Positions 22,911-34,980 of a DNA stretch of 64,000 nt are shown here, one piece after another. Below the pieces are notes generated by a model. That model saw only the letters and a program-made list of their open reading frames with translations, was not told the DNA's origin and ran no database searches. The position numbers and the translations under genes were made by a program. Numbering within the stretch: position 1 is the first letter of the stretch; the number at the start of each line of letters is the position of its first letter. Location of the stretch: assembly GCF_035046485.1 (NCBI RefSeq), contig NC_085137.1, forward strand, positions 3,759,977-3,823,976, in the 5' to 3' direction. Source of the DNA: Aedes albopictus (Eukaryota; Arthropoda; Insecta; Diptera; Culicidae).

Positions 22911-23126
22911 GGTTGTGAAGAATTAGCCTAAGTTATAATTCATTATTTTTATTGTGATACTTGCAGCAATCCCTCTAGGGATTTCTCCTGGCATGCTTTC
23001 TGGGATTCTTCTAAGCTCGGATATTTCCAGAAATATCTTTGATTCTTCCAGGGATTCATCCAGGAAATCCTCTAGAGTTTTTATTCATGGATTACTCTAG
23101 AAATTAATCATGGTATTACTCCAGGA

Positions 23127-23395
23127 CAGTGGTGGGCACGCTTGCCGTTAACCATTAAAGCATTTCAAAAGATTAATTTGAACTTGAAGTTTTCGAGTTA
23201 TTGAGTGGCAAACGCAATTTAACGGTTAACGTATAGTTGTCATTAACCGTCAACAGTTAAATTGCGCTAGAAAGGTACACCTCACCTGCAGATTGGAGAG
23301 TATTGATAGGGAACTTTTAAGTGACCTTTGCGGAAATAGAGGCAAATGTTCGCCCGAAATGTGTTAACGGTTAATAGCAAGCGTGCCCAGCTCTG
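23127..23395. mobile_element. hAT-type MITE with 8-bp target duplication
   Basis: The ends are CAGTGGTGGGCACGCTTGC and, inverted, CAGAGCTGGGCACGCTTGC. They are followed by GTTAACC motifs in mirror arrangement. The flanks are CTCCAGGA (23119-23126) and CTCCTGGA (23396-23403), an 8-bp duplication with one mismatch. CAG..TGGGCA ends and an 8-bp duplication are typical of hAT. Confidence 0.8.
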
Positions 23396-23584
23396 CTCCT
23401 GGAACACCTCTTGGCCTTCGTCAATGAATTTCAGCTGAAGGAATCCCAATAGAACTCTCTAGAGAAATCCCTAAACAAATTTCGGGAATAGTTGGAATTT
23501 TTAGATAAATCCTAAAAGGTATTACTAGACAAACCTCTAGTTAAATCCTATAGGAATGTAAGGGAAGAACTAGTAAATTGAGAG

Positions 23585-23660
23585 ATGAATAAGTAAAAAA
23601 AACGCGTTCTGGTGGGATTCGAACGACTTTGTATTCACTAGACCACAGTACGGTCATTTC
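23585..23660 (-). mobile_element. tRNA-like SINE remnant
   Basis: On the minus strand GTGGTCTAGTGAATAC (A-box-like) precedes GTTCGAATCCCACC (B box). The spacing is too short for a functional tRNA, so this is a SINE or tRNA pseudogene fragment. Confidence 0.45.
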
Positions 23661-23920
23661 TATAAGAGAATGATGAAAAAGTTTGGATTTTTTGAAAATT
23701 TCTACGGTAGTTTCATTGGAATTTGCTCTGCAATTTTTTTAGACTTTTTTTTTCTATAATTTCATTGGCTATTCCTCTGAAATTATTTCAGTACTTCTTT
23801 TTTCAGTTCTTTCGCAATTTTTTTTCAGGCAATTTTATCGTGTTTATTTGTTTATACCTTCATGATTTTATTGTATTTATATTATTTGCTGGATGAGCAC
23901 GACTGGAATATATTGATTCC

Positions 23921-24023
23921 GGAATGCTGGCTTTCTCAGTCTTGAGTAAATCAAAACGGCAATTTTTGCTCTTCTGCAAAACTTGCCGTTTGATTTACTC
24001 AAGACTGAGAAAGCCAGCATTCC
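23921..24023. repeat. 41-bp-arm near-perfect hairpin
   Basis: 23921-23962 is the reverse complement of 23983-24023 apart from one base in an A run, with a 20-nt loop. It is related to 18760-18830. Confidence 0.8.
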
Positions 24024-24049
24024 GAAATATATTATTTGCTTCCGAAAAT

Positions 24050-24810
24050 AGCTGAATTCGAAATTCAGACATTCTCAACTGGACTGGCTCAAAGAAAACT
24101 TTATAAAATTCACGAAAGCTTTCTGGAAAATTCCAAAGAAATTACCGGAAAAAATCCATCAAAATTACCTTAGAACTTTCAAAAGAATTATAACTTTCAA
24201 AATTTAGAACTTTCAAAAGAAGTTAGAACTGCCAAAAGAATTCATATAAGAATTTTCAGAGGAACACGTGAAGAAAATAATAAGGCTTTTTAAATAAATT
24301 GGTGAAATCCAATCTCAAAATAAATTGCCAAAATACATTTTATAAAAATTTTTACAAACATTCACAAAAAAAATTTCGAAGAAATTCTCAAAGAATTTTC
24401 CGAAATCATCAAGAGTAATTGCGGTAGAATCATCGTGAAAGAATTTTAAAGAACCACCAAGATTTTTTTTATCAAATAAATTCCCGAAGGAAATCTCTAA
24501 GAAACATGTCGAATCAATTTCCAAAGAAATTACCGAAGAATACCCAAAGTAACAATCGAAGATTCCAAAATTTCCAAAGGAATTGCTAATGGAATTCCCA
24601 AATAAATTTTCTATGCAAGTAACATCGGAATAGCCTAAGGTATTCCGAAACCATCTGCTGCAGGAATTCCTTCCACAATTACTGAAGAAATGTAGAAAAA
24701 AGTGTCTCCAGAATTTTTATTAAAATTGTAAAAACGATGTATAAAAGAACTTCTAATGGAATTGCCGATGAAATTATCAAAGGATGCGTGAAGGTGTTAA
24801 ATCAGTACAA
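24050..24810 (-). repeat. Degenerate GAAATT/CCGAAG-type simple repeat
   Basis: Loosely periodic AAAGAAATTACCGAAG-like words fill the stretch, similar in style to the 12-bp minisatellite but strongly decayed. Confidence 0.4.
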
Positions 24811-25235
24811 CGGTTCGAATTTTCAAAAAAAAGCTGTTCTTTGAAATATAATGCGTTTCAATTTGCGGGTTAATTTTTCCCGCGACGCAGTATATCATTA
24901 TGCTAAGAAATTGAGGGTGGATCGGTTTCAAAAACAACCCGAAAGCCACTGAAACTGGCACCCCCTAGGCACCCCCTAGGAAAAAATCCTAGATACGCCA
25001 ATGGTGGAGACTGTGTACTCTCATACTGGATCTGCTGTCAAAATTACTTGCGAAAAGAGGAGGAATTTTACTTCAGCACTTTACTTAGGAACAGAAACTA
25101 AGCATAAATGAGTTTGAGTGATTGCATCTTCAGATTGAAAATTCGAGATGCGTTTTATATTCACATTTACACAATTATTGACATCATTTCAAATCTTGTT
25201 CACGTTTTTTTTTAATTGCATCTATGATTCTTTGT

Positions 25236-25378
25236 ATTCCGCCCTCTAATGCTTATTCTTTGACAAACACGCGTATTTCGACTACCGCTTGAAGTCTTCC
25301 TCAGTGTCAGTTATCCCCTGACTAACGAGGAATGCATATCTGAGTTTCTATCAAAGGATAAGCATTAGCGAGCGGAAT
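25236..25378. mobile_element. Small MITE, inverted ends ATTCCGC..CTAATGCTTAT
   Basis: About 34 bp at each end are inverted with a handful of mismatches. The interior contains TTTCGACTACC...AGTCTTCCTCAG, which on the minus strand resembles a hammerhead core (see findings). Confidence 0.65.
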
Positions 25379-27185
25379 TAAAAAGTAAAAGAATCATACG
25401 CTCAGTTCAAAAGCTTATGTTGCTCAGAGGGTCGAAATGTCGGTACAAGTTCTCTGCGTTTTAAGATACAGATTATCACTCAATCACTGAAACATTTCTT
25501 CCGGCATTTCATAAAGAATTTTCAAAGAAACAGCATTTTTTTAATGACACCGAAAGGTTAGGGTATTTTTATTATAATTATCTAGAGAATTATATGAAAA
25601 AACTCATAAAATAAGAAAAGTCTTCAATATTTTTTTTTGTAGATTACCTTCTATGAAAGTTTTTAATCCAAAAGTTTCCATGTATCCAGGTATCCAAAGT
25701 AATCCTAAGTAATCCATTGGTAATCGCTCCACGTTTCGGTATGAGAATAGTTCGAGATGCCATCGCTTCGAGTTCCTCGTGTGAACTGATCCAACATGCT
25801 TCGGCTGAATTCGAATAAACCTTCTACTTTGCATACCGACTAGTCACGATTTGAATACGTCCGAACCCGAGTGCGAAACATGCGCATTTCAAATTTTAAA
25901 CTCTTCCGAAGAATTTTCCGAAAGAAACGAACTCTTGTCTGGTGAAGATGTGTCCGAGTTAGGATTCCAACAGGAACTGACGAACGAATTTGATTTTTTA
26001 GCAGATCTAACCCCTTCAAACGTTGGAAAACATTCATCCGCTGGAAAAATTATAGTCCGTCTCTGTCACACAACAGTTTCCTGAATTGGAACCATTTCGG
26101 TTACTCCAGTCCAACAATACCAACCTTTTAAAGTCAAAATGCACTGTTCGTAAAAAAAGGGTGATTCACCCCTTTCGTTTGACGGTAGAAGGTTTAGCAT
26201 ACTATAAAGTACGCGGACGCAGAAAAAGGGGTTCACTTTTTCTGTTTGTAATAAACTTTAGGGGAAGACTAGTGTTGTCCTGCTTCAACTCGATTTTCCC
26301 GAACAATCAGAACAGACATTTCTTCATCAGTAAAACCTGAGCTATTCAAATCACTATCAATGTTTCCCCTCGAAAGGTAAGTTTGTAAACGTCAAACTGC
26401 ATTCCGTTCCTGGCTGTGGCCGCAGGAAATCCATAAAACCATATTCAATTACAAGCAAATTAAGCTAATGAATTGCTGATAACCATCGCGCGACGACAAT
26501 TTCCCGTTTAACACCTATTCTTCGCGGAAACACAAAACCCAGGTATAGCACGCGACAATCAGGCAACGACAGTTCGTGTGGCAAGCCAACATGAACAACA
26601 ACAACAACAAGGGTAGGTACCTATTTCGGTGTGAAATTTGAAACCATTTGTTCGCGTTTCTGTTTGTTTTAGCTAGCCGCGCGGTAAATGGGCCTATCAC
26701 CAACAACCGACGCGACGTGACGCCGGGTGTATGTACTTGTGTCATACCCCTTGTCACCGTCGCGTCGTCTGTGTAAGTCCCAGGCGGGTGTTAGGGTGTT
26801 GATCAGCAAGCGTTGAGGGGCGATCACCGCAGTTGCAGCAGTAGGCTTTGACGGGAGGCAAATTTATTCATCGGTTCGGTAGCGCGGGTAGCGCACGACC
26901 GGAAGCGTTTTGACGGATGAATGTGTGGAAGGTGTCGCCTGCTTGGATTTTGCATTTGAATGGGGGTGCCCGTGGGAAAACTTAATAGAATCAAGTTAGT
27001 GATGGTAAGACATGCAAATTGCAGGTAAAGAAAAGTAAAATGCCAATTTAAAGTTTTCAATATTTGCTTGATTTTGCTCACCTTCCAGGACACAGAACGT
27101 AGCCTAGTATGATTCATTAACAAGATTTGATATGCGAGGAATCAAAGGTGTTGGAAGTTCCAACTTGGAACAGATAGCATCCCTA
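25379..27185. other. Unassigned, includes GC-richer patch
   Basis: No recognisable gene. The patch at 26480-26900 is GC-richer and less repetitive, with an AAC-triplet run near 26590. The small frames here lack any domain that I recognise. Confidence 0.4.
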
Positions 27186-27189
27186 TGAA

Positions 27190-30100
27190 TCAATGAATAG
27201 TTGTTGTATTACTGATGCGGCGTAACATCCTACAGGTCCACGAAGCGTAGTTCTGTAGAGAAGTAGTTTTCAATTGTGTTCTAGGACTTCCATGAACTTC
27301 CGTGAATAAAGGCCGTAAGATCTACAAGTAAAATCAATGAATGGTTGTTGCATTACTGATGCGGTGTAACATCCAAAAGTTCCATGGAGCATAGTTCTGT
27401 AAAGAAGTAGTTTTCAATGATGTTCTAGGACTTCCAGGAACTTTTGTAAGTAAAGGCCTGAAGATCTGCAAGCAAAATCAATGAATGGTTGTTGCATTAC
27501 TGATGCGGTCTAACATCCTACAGGTCCATGGAACATGGTTCTGTAGAGTAATAGTTTTCAATGATGTTCTAGGACTTCCAAGAACTTCCGCGAGTAAAGG
27601 CCTGAAGTTCTACAAGCGAAATCAATGAACTGTTGTTACACTACTGATGCGTTGTAACATCCTACAGGTCCATAGAGCATGGTTTTGTAGAGGAGTAGTT
27701 TTCAAAGATGTTGTGCGTATTCCAAGAACTTCCGCGAGTAAAGGCCTGATTTTCTACAAGCGAAATTAATGAACTGTTGTTACATTACTGATGCGGTGAA
27801 ACATCCTACAGGTCCATGGATCCTAATTCTGTAGAGGAGTAGCTTTCAAAGGTGTTGTATATCCTCCAAGAACTTCCATGAGTAAAGGCCTGAAGATCTA
27901 CAAGCGAAATCAATGAATTGTTGGTAATGTAGCGATGTAACATGGTAATGATGCGGTGTAACATCCTACAGGTCCATGGAACATGGTTCTGTAAAAAAGT
28001 AGCTTTCAATGATGTTCTAGGACTTCCAAGAACATCCGTGAGTAAAGGCCTGAAGATCTACAAGCAAAATCAATGGACTGTTGCTAAATTACTGATGCGG
28101 TGTAACATCCTACAGGTCTATGGAGCATCATTCTGTGGATCAGCAGTTTTCAAAGGTGTTATAGGTCCTCCAAGAACTACTGCGAGTAAGGGCCTGAAGT
28201 TCTAGAAGCGAAATCAATGAGTGGTTGTTTCATTACTGATGCGGCGTAACATCCTAAAGCTCCATGACGCATAGTTCTGTAGAGAAGTAGTTTTCAATGA
28301 TGTTCTAGGACTTCCAAGAACTTCCGTAAGTAAAGGCCTGAAGATCTACATGCAAAATCAATGAATGGTTGTTGCATTACTGATGCGGTGTAACAGTCTA
28401 CAGGTCCATGGAGCATAGTTCTGTAGAAAAGTAGTTTTAAATGATGTTCTAGGACTTCCAAGAACTTCCGCGGGTAAAGGCCTGAAGTTCTTCAAGCGAA
28501 ATCAATGAATGGTTGTTACTTTACTGATGCGGTGTAACATCCTAAAGTTCCATGGAGCATAGTTCTGTAGAGAAGTAGTTTTCAGTGATGTTCTAGGACT
28601 TCCAGGAACTTTTGTAAGTAAAGGCCTGAAGATCTGCAAGCAAAATCAATGAATGGTTGTTGCATTACTGATGCGGTGTAACATCCTACAGGTCCGTGGA
28701 ACATGGTTCTGTAGAGTAATAGTTTTCAATGATGTTCTAGGTCCTTCAAGAACTTCCGCGAGTAAAGGCCTGAAGTTCTTCAAGCGAAATCAATGAATGG
28801 TTGTTGCTTTACTGATGTGGTGTAACATCCTACAGGTCCATGGAACATGGTTCTGTAGAGAAATAGTTTTCAATGATGTTCTAGGTCCTTCAAGAACGTC
28901 CGTGAGTAAAGGCCTGAAGTTCTACAAGCGAAATCAATGGATGGTTGTTGCATTACTAATGCGGTGTAACATCCTAAAGTTCCACGGATCATAGTTCTGT
29001 AAATAAGTAGTTTTCAATGATGCTCTAGGACTTTCAAGAGCTTCCGTAAGTAAAGGCCTGAAGTTCTACAAGCGAAATCAATGAATTGTTGCTACATGAC
29101 TGATGCGGTGCAACATCCTACAGGTCCATGGAGCCTAATTCTATAGAGGAGTAGTTTTCAAAGGTATTGTAGGTCCTCCAAGAACTTCCGCGGATAAAGG
29201 CCTGAAGTTCTACAAGCGAAATCAATGAATGGTTGTTACAGTACTGATGCGGTGTAACATCCTTCAGTTCCATGGAGCATAGTTCTGTAGAGAAGTGGTT
29301 TTCCGTTATGTTCTAGGACTTCCAAGAACTTCCGTGAGTAAAGGTCTGAAGATCTACAAGCAAAATCAATGAGTGGTTGTTGCATTACTGATGCGGTGTA
29401 ACATCCTAAAGCTCCACGGAGCTTAGTTCTGTAGAGAAATAGTTACAAATGATGTTGTAGGACTTCCAAGAACTTCCGTGAGTAAAGGCCTGAAGTTCTA
29501 CAAGCGAAATCAATGAATGGTTGTTGCATTACTGATGCGATGTAACATCCTATAGTTCCACGGAGCATAGTTCTGCAGAGAAGTAGTTTTCAATGATGTT
29601 CTAGGACTTCCAAGAACTTCCGTGAGTAAAGGTCGAAAGATCTACAATCAAAATCAATGAATGATTGTTGCATTACTGATGCGGTGTAACATCCTACTGA
29701 TCCACGGAGCATAGTTCTGTAGAGAAGTAGTTTTCAATGATGTTGTAGGTCCTCCTAGAACTTTCATGAGTAAAGGCCTGAAGTTTTACAAGCGAAGTCA
29801 ATGAATGGTTGTTGCATTACTGGTGCGGTGTAACATCCTAAAGTTTCACGGAGCATAGTTCTGCAGAGAAGTAGTTTTCAATGATGTTCTAGGATTTCCA
29901 AGAACTTCCGTTAGTAAAGGCCTGAAGATCTACAAGCGAAATCAATGAATTGTTGCTACATTACTGATGCGGTGTAACATCCTACAGGTCCATGGAGAAT
30001 GGTTCTGTAGAGAACAACTTTCCAAAGATGTTCCAGGAAATCCGCAAACTTCCGCGAGTAAAGCCGTTAAGATCTGCAAGCGTAATCAATGGGTTGTTGT

Positions 30101-30640
30101 TACATCACTGATATGGTTTATCATCCTACAAGTCCATGAAGCAAAGGAGTTCTAGGTCACCCAAGAACTTTCGCGTGTAAAAGCCTTAGATGTACAAGCA
30201 TCATCAGTGGATTGTTACACATTACTGATACGGTGCAACATCCTAATGGTCTGTGATGCATTGTTCTGCAGGGAATAATTTCTTTCGACGATCAAGGTCA
30301 TCCAGGAACATCTAAAAGTAAAGGCCTTAAAATATGCAAGCGTAATCAATGGATTGTTATGACATTACCTATGTGGTGTAATATCCTACAGGTCAATGGA
30401 AGATGGAAGTTTTGTAGAGTAATAATATCCAATGATATCCTAAGTTATCCAAGAACTCTCGTGAATCTAGGCCTTAAATGTAATCGATGGGTTGTTATTA
30501 CATTACTGATGCGTGGCTACATCCTACAGGTCCATGAAAAATTGTTCCAAAGATGCTTTAGGTCATCCAAGACCTTTCGCGAGTACATGCCTTGAGATTT
30601 ACAAGCGTAATTAATGGCTTGTATTCACTATAGTTGATCA
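27190..30640 (+). repeat. 144-bp tandem satellite, plus-oriented arm (about 24 units)
   Basis: Landmark words such as ACTGATGCGGTGTAACATCC recur every 144 bp (27211, 27355, 27499 and onward). Units are about 80-95% alike in the first 2.8 kb and decay beyond 30000. One frame per unit gives a 48-residue repeat (for example around 27942-28205), usually broken at two fixed codons. A segment of about eight units appears duplicated (27431 and 28599 share rare variants). Confidence 0.95.
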
Positions 30641-30995
30641 CGAGGTTCAAAGAGCTAACCTGAATAAATAATTGACTATGTCGATTGTAGGGCATCCAAG
30701 AACAGTCTAGAGTTAACTTAAGGCCTTTAAGCATTACCAGGCATTTCCTTGGGCTTTTGTCCGTTAAAGGTTTTTTTTTATTTTTGTGTATTTTAAGGCT
30801 GTCGGTTGAAGGGTCTTCAGGGGGTTTCAGAGAGGTGCAACATTTTGAAATCTAAATTCGGTACAAATGAAGAAAATAAATGACCGAAAGAAGGTGGGCA
30901 GGACTTCTACACTGATGGAATGACTTGTAGGTAATCCACAGCTATTACAAACAACTACGACGGAAACATCACGCTTGTGATTTGTAATAAACGTA
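30641..30995. other. Junction between the two satellite arms
   Basis: About 350 bp without clear units. It contains a T run and sequence that does not match the 144-bp unit. It marks the inversion point. Confidence 0.6.
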
Positions 30996-30999
30996 ATTT

Positions 31000-32310
31000 T
31001 CCAGCCTTACCCTTGTAGATCAGTATCAGACCACCTTCAATCGCGGAAGTTCTTGGAGGACCTAGAACATCTTTGGAAATTGGTTCTTTGCCAAACACTA
31101 CTTCATGGACCTGTAGGATGTTAATGTAACAACAATCCATCGATTAAGCTTGCAGATCTTGAGGTATTCACAACAATCCATTCATTACGCTTATAGATCT
31201 TAAGACCTTACTCGCGGAAGTCCATGGAGAGCCTTGAATATCTTTGGAAATTTGATTGTTACAGAACAGTGCCCAATGGACCAGTAATGTTACAACAATC
31301 CAGAGATTACGCTTGTAGATCTCAAGGTCTTTATTCACGGAAGATCTTGGGGGACCTAGAACATCTTTGGCAACTAGTTCTTTACAAAAAATGCTTTATG
31401 GGCATGTGGGATGTTGTATCGTATCAGTAATGTAGCAACAACTCATTGATTATGCTTGTAGATCTTAAGGCCTTTACTCACGGAAGTTCTTGGAGGACCT
31501 AGAACATCTTCTGAAACTATTTCTTTACAGAAAAACAATCCATGGATGTTGCACCGTATCAGGAATGTAACAACAGTCCATCGATTACGTCTGTAGATCT
31601 TAAGGTATTCACTCGCGGAAGTTCTTGGAGGACCTAGGCCATGTTTGAAAATTGTTTCGTTACAGAACAATGCTCCATGGACCTGCATGATGTTGCCCCG
31701 TGTAGTAATATAACAACAATTCATTGATTTAGCTTGTAGATCTTAAAACCTTACTCACGGAAGTCTTTGGAGGACCTAGAATATCTTTGGAAATAAGTTC
31801 TTTTCAGCACAATGCTCAATGGACCTGTAGGATGTTATCATATCAGTAAAGTTACAACAATCCATCGATTACGCTTGTAGATTTTAAGATATTCACTCGC
31901 GGAAGTTCTTGGATGACCTAGAACATCTTTGGAAATTTGTTCGTTGCAGAACAATGTAGGATGTTGCACCGTATCATTTATGAAACAACAATGCATAGAT
32001 CACGCTCGTAGATCTTAAGGCCTTTACTCGCGGAAGTTCTTGGATGACCTAGAACATCTTTGAGATTTAAATCTCTACAGATCTATGCCTTATGGATCGG
32101 TAAGATGTTGCACCGTATCATTTATGTAACAACAAGCTGTTGATTAAGCTTGTAGATCTTGAGGGCTATATTCGCGAAGGTTTATGGAGGACCTTCAACA
32201 TGGACATAACTTCTTTCTGAACCATGTTTCAAAGAACTATAGAATGCTGCGCATCAGCAGAAGGATAACAAAAACCCATTGATAACGTATGTAGATCTGC
32301 TGAAAGTTTC
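31000..32310 (-). repeat. 144-bp tandem satellite, minus-oriented arm (about 9 units)
   Basis: Reverse-complement landmarks (CGGAAGTTCTTGGAGGACC) recur at intervals of 123-171 bp, several at 142-144. Units are more diverged than in the plus arm. The minus-strand frame at 31443-31724 encodes the same 48-residue repeat type. Confidence 0.9.
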
Positions 32311-32699
32311 CTGGAACACCCCTGATCCTTATGCCCCTCCCAGACAAAGCCGTGTATCCTCTTGAACACTTCGTGACAGTATCCTTGATTCTTCGCTTCG
32401 TCCGTCTAAGCCGCCCTTGACACCCCTTGCTCACTAATCCCTAGAACCCGCCCTTGCTAGACTACCCCCTCCCTTCCTTGAACTCTCTGAAACAAATCCT
32501 CGGATATCTGAAGGTCCCTCAGATTTTTTACGCGGGTTCCCGAATTAGCTCAATATTTTTTTTCACGAACTCGCGAATTCACACGTTTTTGCCTTTCTCG
32601 TACACCAAATATTCACTCAAAAAACGAATTTTCGATAAAAGGCTCGGAGGGTCAAGTCACATATACCAATCAACTCTGTTCGACGTGATGAATTGAGGT

Positions 32700-32751
32700 G
32701 ATGTCTGTATGTGTGTATGTATGTGTGTGTCGTGTGTATGTATGTCTGTGT
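32700..32751 (+). repeat. TG/TATG microsatellite
   Basis: Imperfect GTAT/GTGT run embedded in a dispersed repeat. Confidence 0.8.
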
Positions 32752-32999
32752 ACAAAAAGGTCACTCACTTTCAAGGCACTTCCCATTAACCCCATTGATA
32801 GCTCAAATCGAACCGGAATTTTACCGCATTGTTTGCTATTAAAAATGGTCCGGATCAGTTGAAGCGTTCCGGAGTTATGGCCATTTGAGTGATCCGGACC
32901 AGCACCACCGGTAGAACTGGCCACATATAAAACTGAATCAAGCCCCATCACGCAACATTGCGGCAAATTTTGTAACCTTGAGCATGGTTGACAAATTTT

Positions 33000-34560
33000 G
33001 TGCGCATATTAACACAGGAGACCGAAAATTCTACGATGTCGGTCCAAAATTCAAGATGGCGGTCTAAAATCAAAAATAGCGGCTCCAAATTCAAGATGGC
33101 GGCTGTATAATGGAGTTTTAAGCCCTAAACCATGCAATATGGGTATATTTTGTATGGTGAAGATTTTTGAGTCCAATAATGGCGACCAGAATATCCAAGA
33201 TGGCGGTCCAAAATTCAAGATGGCGCCTCCAATTTCAAGATGGCGGCTGTTTAATGGAGTTTTAAGCCCAAAAACCATGCAATATGGGTATATTTTGTAG
33301 GGGAAGATGTCTGGAGTCCATAAATGGCGATCTGAATATCCAAGATGGTGGTCTAAAATTCAAGATGGCGGCTTCAAATTCAAGATGGCGGCAGTTTAAT
33401 GGAATTTTAGGCACTAAAACCGTGTAATATGGGTATATTTTGTATGGGAAAGATGTCCGAAGTCCAAAAACGGCGACCTCAATATCCAATATGGCGGTTC
33501 AAAATCCAAGATGGCGGTTCCAATTTCAAGATGGCGGCTGTATAACGAAGTTTTAGGCCATGCAATAAGGTTATATTTTGTACGTGGAAGATGTCTGGAG
33601 TCCAAAAATGGCGACCAGAACATCCAAGATGGTGGTCCAAAATCCTAGATGGCAGCTCTAATTTCAAGATGGCGGCTGCATAACGGAGTTTTAGGCCCTA
33701 AACCATGCAATAAGGGTATATTTGGTATGATGAAGATGTCTAGATTCCAAAAATGGCGTCCTAAATATCCAAGATGGTGTTCTCAAATCCAAGATGGCAG
33801 CTCCAAATTCAAGATGGCGGCTGTTTAATGGAGTTTAAGGTCCTAAAACCATGCAATATGGGTTTATTTTGGATGGGCATGATGTCTGGAGTCCAAAAAT
33901 GGCGACCTTAGTATCCAAGATGGCGGGTCGAAATCCAAGATGACGGCTCCAATTTCAAGATAGCGACTGTATAACGAAGTTTGAGGCCCTAAAACCATGC
34001 AATAAGGGTATATTTTGTACATGGAAGATGTCTGGAGTCCAAAAATGGCGACCAGAATATCCTAGATGGCGGTCTAAAATTCAAGATGGCAGCTCTAATT
34101 TCAAGATGGCGGCTGTATAACGGAGTTTTAGGCCCTAAACCATGCAATATGGGTATATTTTATGTGAAGAAGATGTCTGGAGTCCAAAAATGGTGACCTG
34201 AATACCAAATATGGCGGTCTAAAATTCAAGATGGCGGTTCCAAATTCAAGATGGTGGCTGTTCAATGGCGTTTTAAGCACTAAATTCATGTCATATGGGT
34301 TCATTTGATATAGCGACGAATTCTGGACTCCAAAAAATTGTGACCAGAATATCCAAGATGGCGATTAAAAATTCAAGATGACGGCTCCAAATTCAAGATG
34401 GTGGATGTTCAATGGAGTTCTGGGCTCTAAAACCATGCAATATGGGTATATCTGGTATGGGGAAGAAGTGTGGAGTTCAAAAATAAAGACCAGAATATTT
34501 AAATGGCGGACTTAAATACAAAATTGCGGCTCAAAATTCAAGATAGCGGCTTTTTCTTAA
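33000..34560 (-). repeat. 145-bp tandem array built on AAGATGGCGGC
   Basis: About ten units share the order AAATGGCGACC, AAGATGGCGG (two to three times), AATGGAGTTTTA, CCATGCAATATGGGT, GGAAGATGTCTGGAGT. The AATGGAGTTTTA landmark recurs at 33111, 33255, 33400, 33546, 33684, 33829, 33975, 34121, 34266 and 34413, a spacing of 138-147 bp. Minus-strand frames of 60-75 residues are products of the repeat. Confidence 0.95.
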
Positions 34561-34980
34561 GGTGAAATAAGAGAGCGTCCAGGTGCATTTTTTACTCGCA
34601 TTTTTGAGAGCACCGATCTCGTCATCCACAAAACGCCCGAAAACGAAAATGCTACTCAATGTTTATGACGAGTGAGCAAGGCTACTCATTGCTTTTTCAG
34701 CTCTGTTTGTTGTTTAGATGACGAGATCCGTCTTTTCGGTATTTGCAAGGCAGACATTGTGACGGCCATCTTTGGATTCGCTCATATATGTCCTTAAAAG
34801 TTTGAGGCTCAAACACCAAAGCTATATATACAATATGATTTCTGGTGCCATGTAATGGATTTTTGTTTAACGTATGAAAGTACGATATTCATCAATATGT
34901 CACTTGAGTTTTGTTGAAATGTGTTTTCGAAGGCACGAGAAAGGCGCCATCAACGCTAGGTTGATTAATTAGGTTTTTTA

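Larger units (their letters stand above)
20727..25003. mobile_element. Possible 4.3-kb element with CATTGGCGTA inverted ends
   Basis: CATTGGCGTAGCTAGG at the left and CCTAGATACGCCAATG at the right are inverted. Both are followed inward by GGCACCCCCTAG motifs, and GTG follows each outer edge. Between them lies a minisatellite block, several MITEs and no transposase. The ends could belong to one non-autonomous element or to two separate fragments. Confidence 0.45.
32588..34980. mobile_element. 2.4-kb composite repeat bounded by GCCTTTCTCGT ends
   Basis: GCCTTTCTCGT near the left edge and ACGAGAAAGGC at 34938-34948 are inverted. About 30 bp immediately outside (32558-32587 and 34979-35008, core GCGAATT.ACACGTTTTT) form a direct repeat. 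Inside are a TG/TATG microsatellite, a conserved TTCCGGAGTTATGGCCATT block, and the 145-bp array. I believe it is a known type of mosquito repeat, but I cannot name the family. Confidence 0.5.

Noticed and set aside
26580..26625. AAC-triplet run with a GGTAGG donor-like site as a coding exon
   Set aside because: A poly-Asn run followed by a donor-like word is weak evidence, and no acceptor or further exon was found.
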